DNA of 16,312 nucleotides from an uncultured Sphingobium sp. (GTDB taxonomy: Bacteria > Pseudomonadota > Alphaproteobacteria > Sphingomonadales > Sphingomonadaceae), in the NCBI GenBank assembly GCA_946885845.1, contig CAMPHJ010000045.1, positions 1 to 16,312 of the forward strand, written 5' to 3'. Position numbers and translations under genes: made by a program. Below are positions 15,347-16,312 of the stretch, piece after piece. The notes beneath the pieces are model-generated. The model saw nothing but the letters and a program-made list of their open reading frames with translations, had not been told where the DNA came from and did not search any database. Position 1 is the first letter of the stretch. Every line of letters begins with the position of its first letter.

Positions 15347-16312
15347 TTAAATGTCCCCCAAATGTTCCGGTTTTGCACAATGCGCCGAGCGGGGAGTCCC
15401 CGTCAAGAGTCCGGCCGAACGGCTCGTCTTGCCCCGCTCGCCCGGCTTGCTACTCCGATCGCCATAGGCAGCGATCAGGCATCCCGCGATGATCAGCGCA
15501 GCCCCCGCGACGGTGGCGAATGTCAGCCGTTCCCCAAAGATCAGCCAGCCCAGAACCGCGGCCCAGATGAAAGCGCTATATTCCACCGGGATGAGATATT
15601 GCGCCTCCGCCCGCGCATAGGCCCATGCGAACGCCGCGAGTGAGGTGAAGGCGAGGACGGTGGCAAGCAGGATCAGCAGCCAGGCGTGCACTTGCGGCAC
15701 GATCAAACCGGCGGCGAGGCCAGCGACCGCAAGGCCAGGCTGGCCCAGCAAGGTGATCAGGGGCGAGGGAGCAAGCCAGCTGACCAGCGCTGCGGCAGAA
15801 AATAGTCCGAGCATCACCAGATGCTGGAAGAAAGCGATTTCGATGGGCGAGGCAAGTTGCGCCTGCTGCCTTTGCAGGATGAGGTTCCAGGCGAAGAGCA
15901 GCGCCGACAGCAACACCGCGACCGCGCCGGGCAATGCATCCGCCCCATAATCGCCGCTCATCCGTCCTGAAAGGATGACGGCCACGCCTACGAGTCCCAA
16001 CAGCGACGCGCCGACAGCCCGCCGCCCCACTTTTTCCTTCAGCAGGAGGGCGGCGAGGTAGAGTGCGACCAGCGGTGCGATGAAGGACAGGGCAATGGCT
16101 TCGGCCAGGGGCATGCGCATGATGCCCCAGAAAAACAGGCTGGCCATCACCGTCACGACCGCCCCGCGCAGCAGATGGAGCCGCAGCACCGGCGTCGACG
16201 GCCAACGCTGCCGCGCCAGCAGCATCAGGGAGACGCCCAGCACCGTGCCCGCCAGCGACCGCCAGAATAGCGCGTTGAACAGACCGATGGAAAGGCTGAG
16301 CCCTTTCATCAC
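15347..16312 (-). CDS. EamA/DMT-family transporter, 5' end cut by window
   Basis: At least 321 residues of an EamA-domain drug/metabolite transporter, an inner-membrane protein with two five-helix repeats. About nine hydrophobic helices are visible, including LFNALFWRSLAG (the conserved end of helix 1/start of helix 2 with the typical Arg), LSFIAPLVALYLAALLLKEKVGRRAVGASLLGLVGVAVIL closing repeat 1, and VEYSAFIWAAVLGWLIFGERLTFATVAGAALIIAGCLIAAYG closing repeat 2. A full member has about 25 more residues carrying helix 1, so I treat the gene as continuing past the right edge; the GTG and ATG at the very edge are probably internal. The substrate is unknown. A roughly 36-residue hydrophilic tail follows the last helix. 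ftsK starts 3 nt after its TAA. Confidence 0.85.
   Translation of the reverse strand: MMKGLSLSIGLFNALFWRSLAGTVLGVSLMLLARQRWPSTPVLRLHLLRGAVVTVMASLFFWGIMRMPLAEAIALSFIAPLVALYLAALLLKEKVGRRAVGASLLGLVGVAVILSGRMSGDYGADALPGAVAVLLSALLFAWNLILQRQQAQLASPIEIAFFQHLVMLGLFSAAALVSWLAPSPLITLLGQPGLAVAGLAAGLIVPQVHAWLLILLATVLAFTSLAAFAWAYARAEAQYLIPVEYSAFIWAAVLGWLIFGERLTFATVAGAALIIAGCLIAAYGDRSSKPGERGKTSRSAGLLTGTPRSAHCAKPEHLGDI

Overview
The window is about 16.3 kb of GC-rich, gene-dense chromosome. It most likely comes from an alphaproteobacterium of the Sphingomonadaceae (Sphingobium/Sphingomonas-like). I infer this from the protein style, the short FtsK linker, the maeB-mutS-glnD neighbourhood and the lolA-xth-ribA-L,D-transpeptidase string. 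No database search was possible. There are ten protein genes. I see no tRNA, rRNA, CRISPR array, insertion sequence or prophage gene.

Left part, minus strand (1-3873): a WalW-like polysaccharide deacetylase, a small FMN-binding flavin reductase, and the hybrid malic enzyme MaeB (malic enzyme fused to a phosphotransacetylase-like domain). The flavin reductase starts 25 nt after maeB stops and is probably cotranscribed with it. A 125-bp divergent intergenic region (3874-3998) separates maeB from the plus-strand pair mutS (mismatch repair ATPase) and glnD (PII uridylyltransferase, nitrogen signalling), which lie 9 nt apart.

Middle part (9419-12703), minus strand: lolA (lipoprotein chaperone), then after a 293-bp structured gap xth (exonuclease III), ribA (GTP cyclohydrolase II with a degenerate RibB-like N-terminal half) and a COG3786/YkuD-type L,D-transpeptidase. 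xth-ribA-transpeptidase are joined by a TGATG and a GTGA stop/start overlap, so they should be translationally coupled. The transpeptidase and glnD converge and share one CTAG as both stop codons.

Right part (12704-16312), minus strand: an EamA/DMT-family transporter cut by the window edge, then ftsK (DNA translocase) only 3 nt downstream. About 130 nt beyond ftsK lies a strong intrinsic terminator, with several hairpins and a 24-codon reading frame in between.

The genes are ordinary housekeeping functions. The least explained material is in two non-coding stretches: 11772-12064 between lolA and xth, which contains a 15-bp long-range stem closing about 155 nt of hairpins, and 12854-13012 after ftsK. 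These are the best candidates for undescribed RNA elements. I did not find evidence for a new multi-gene system.
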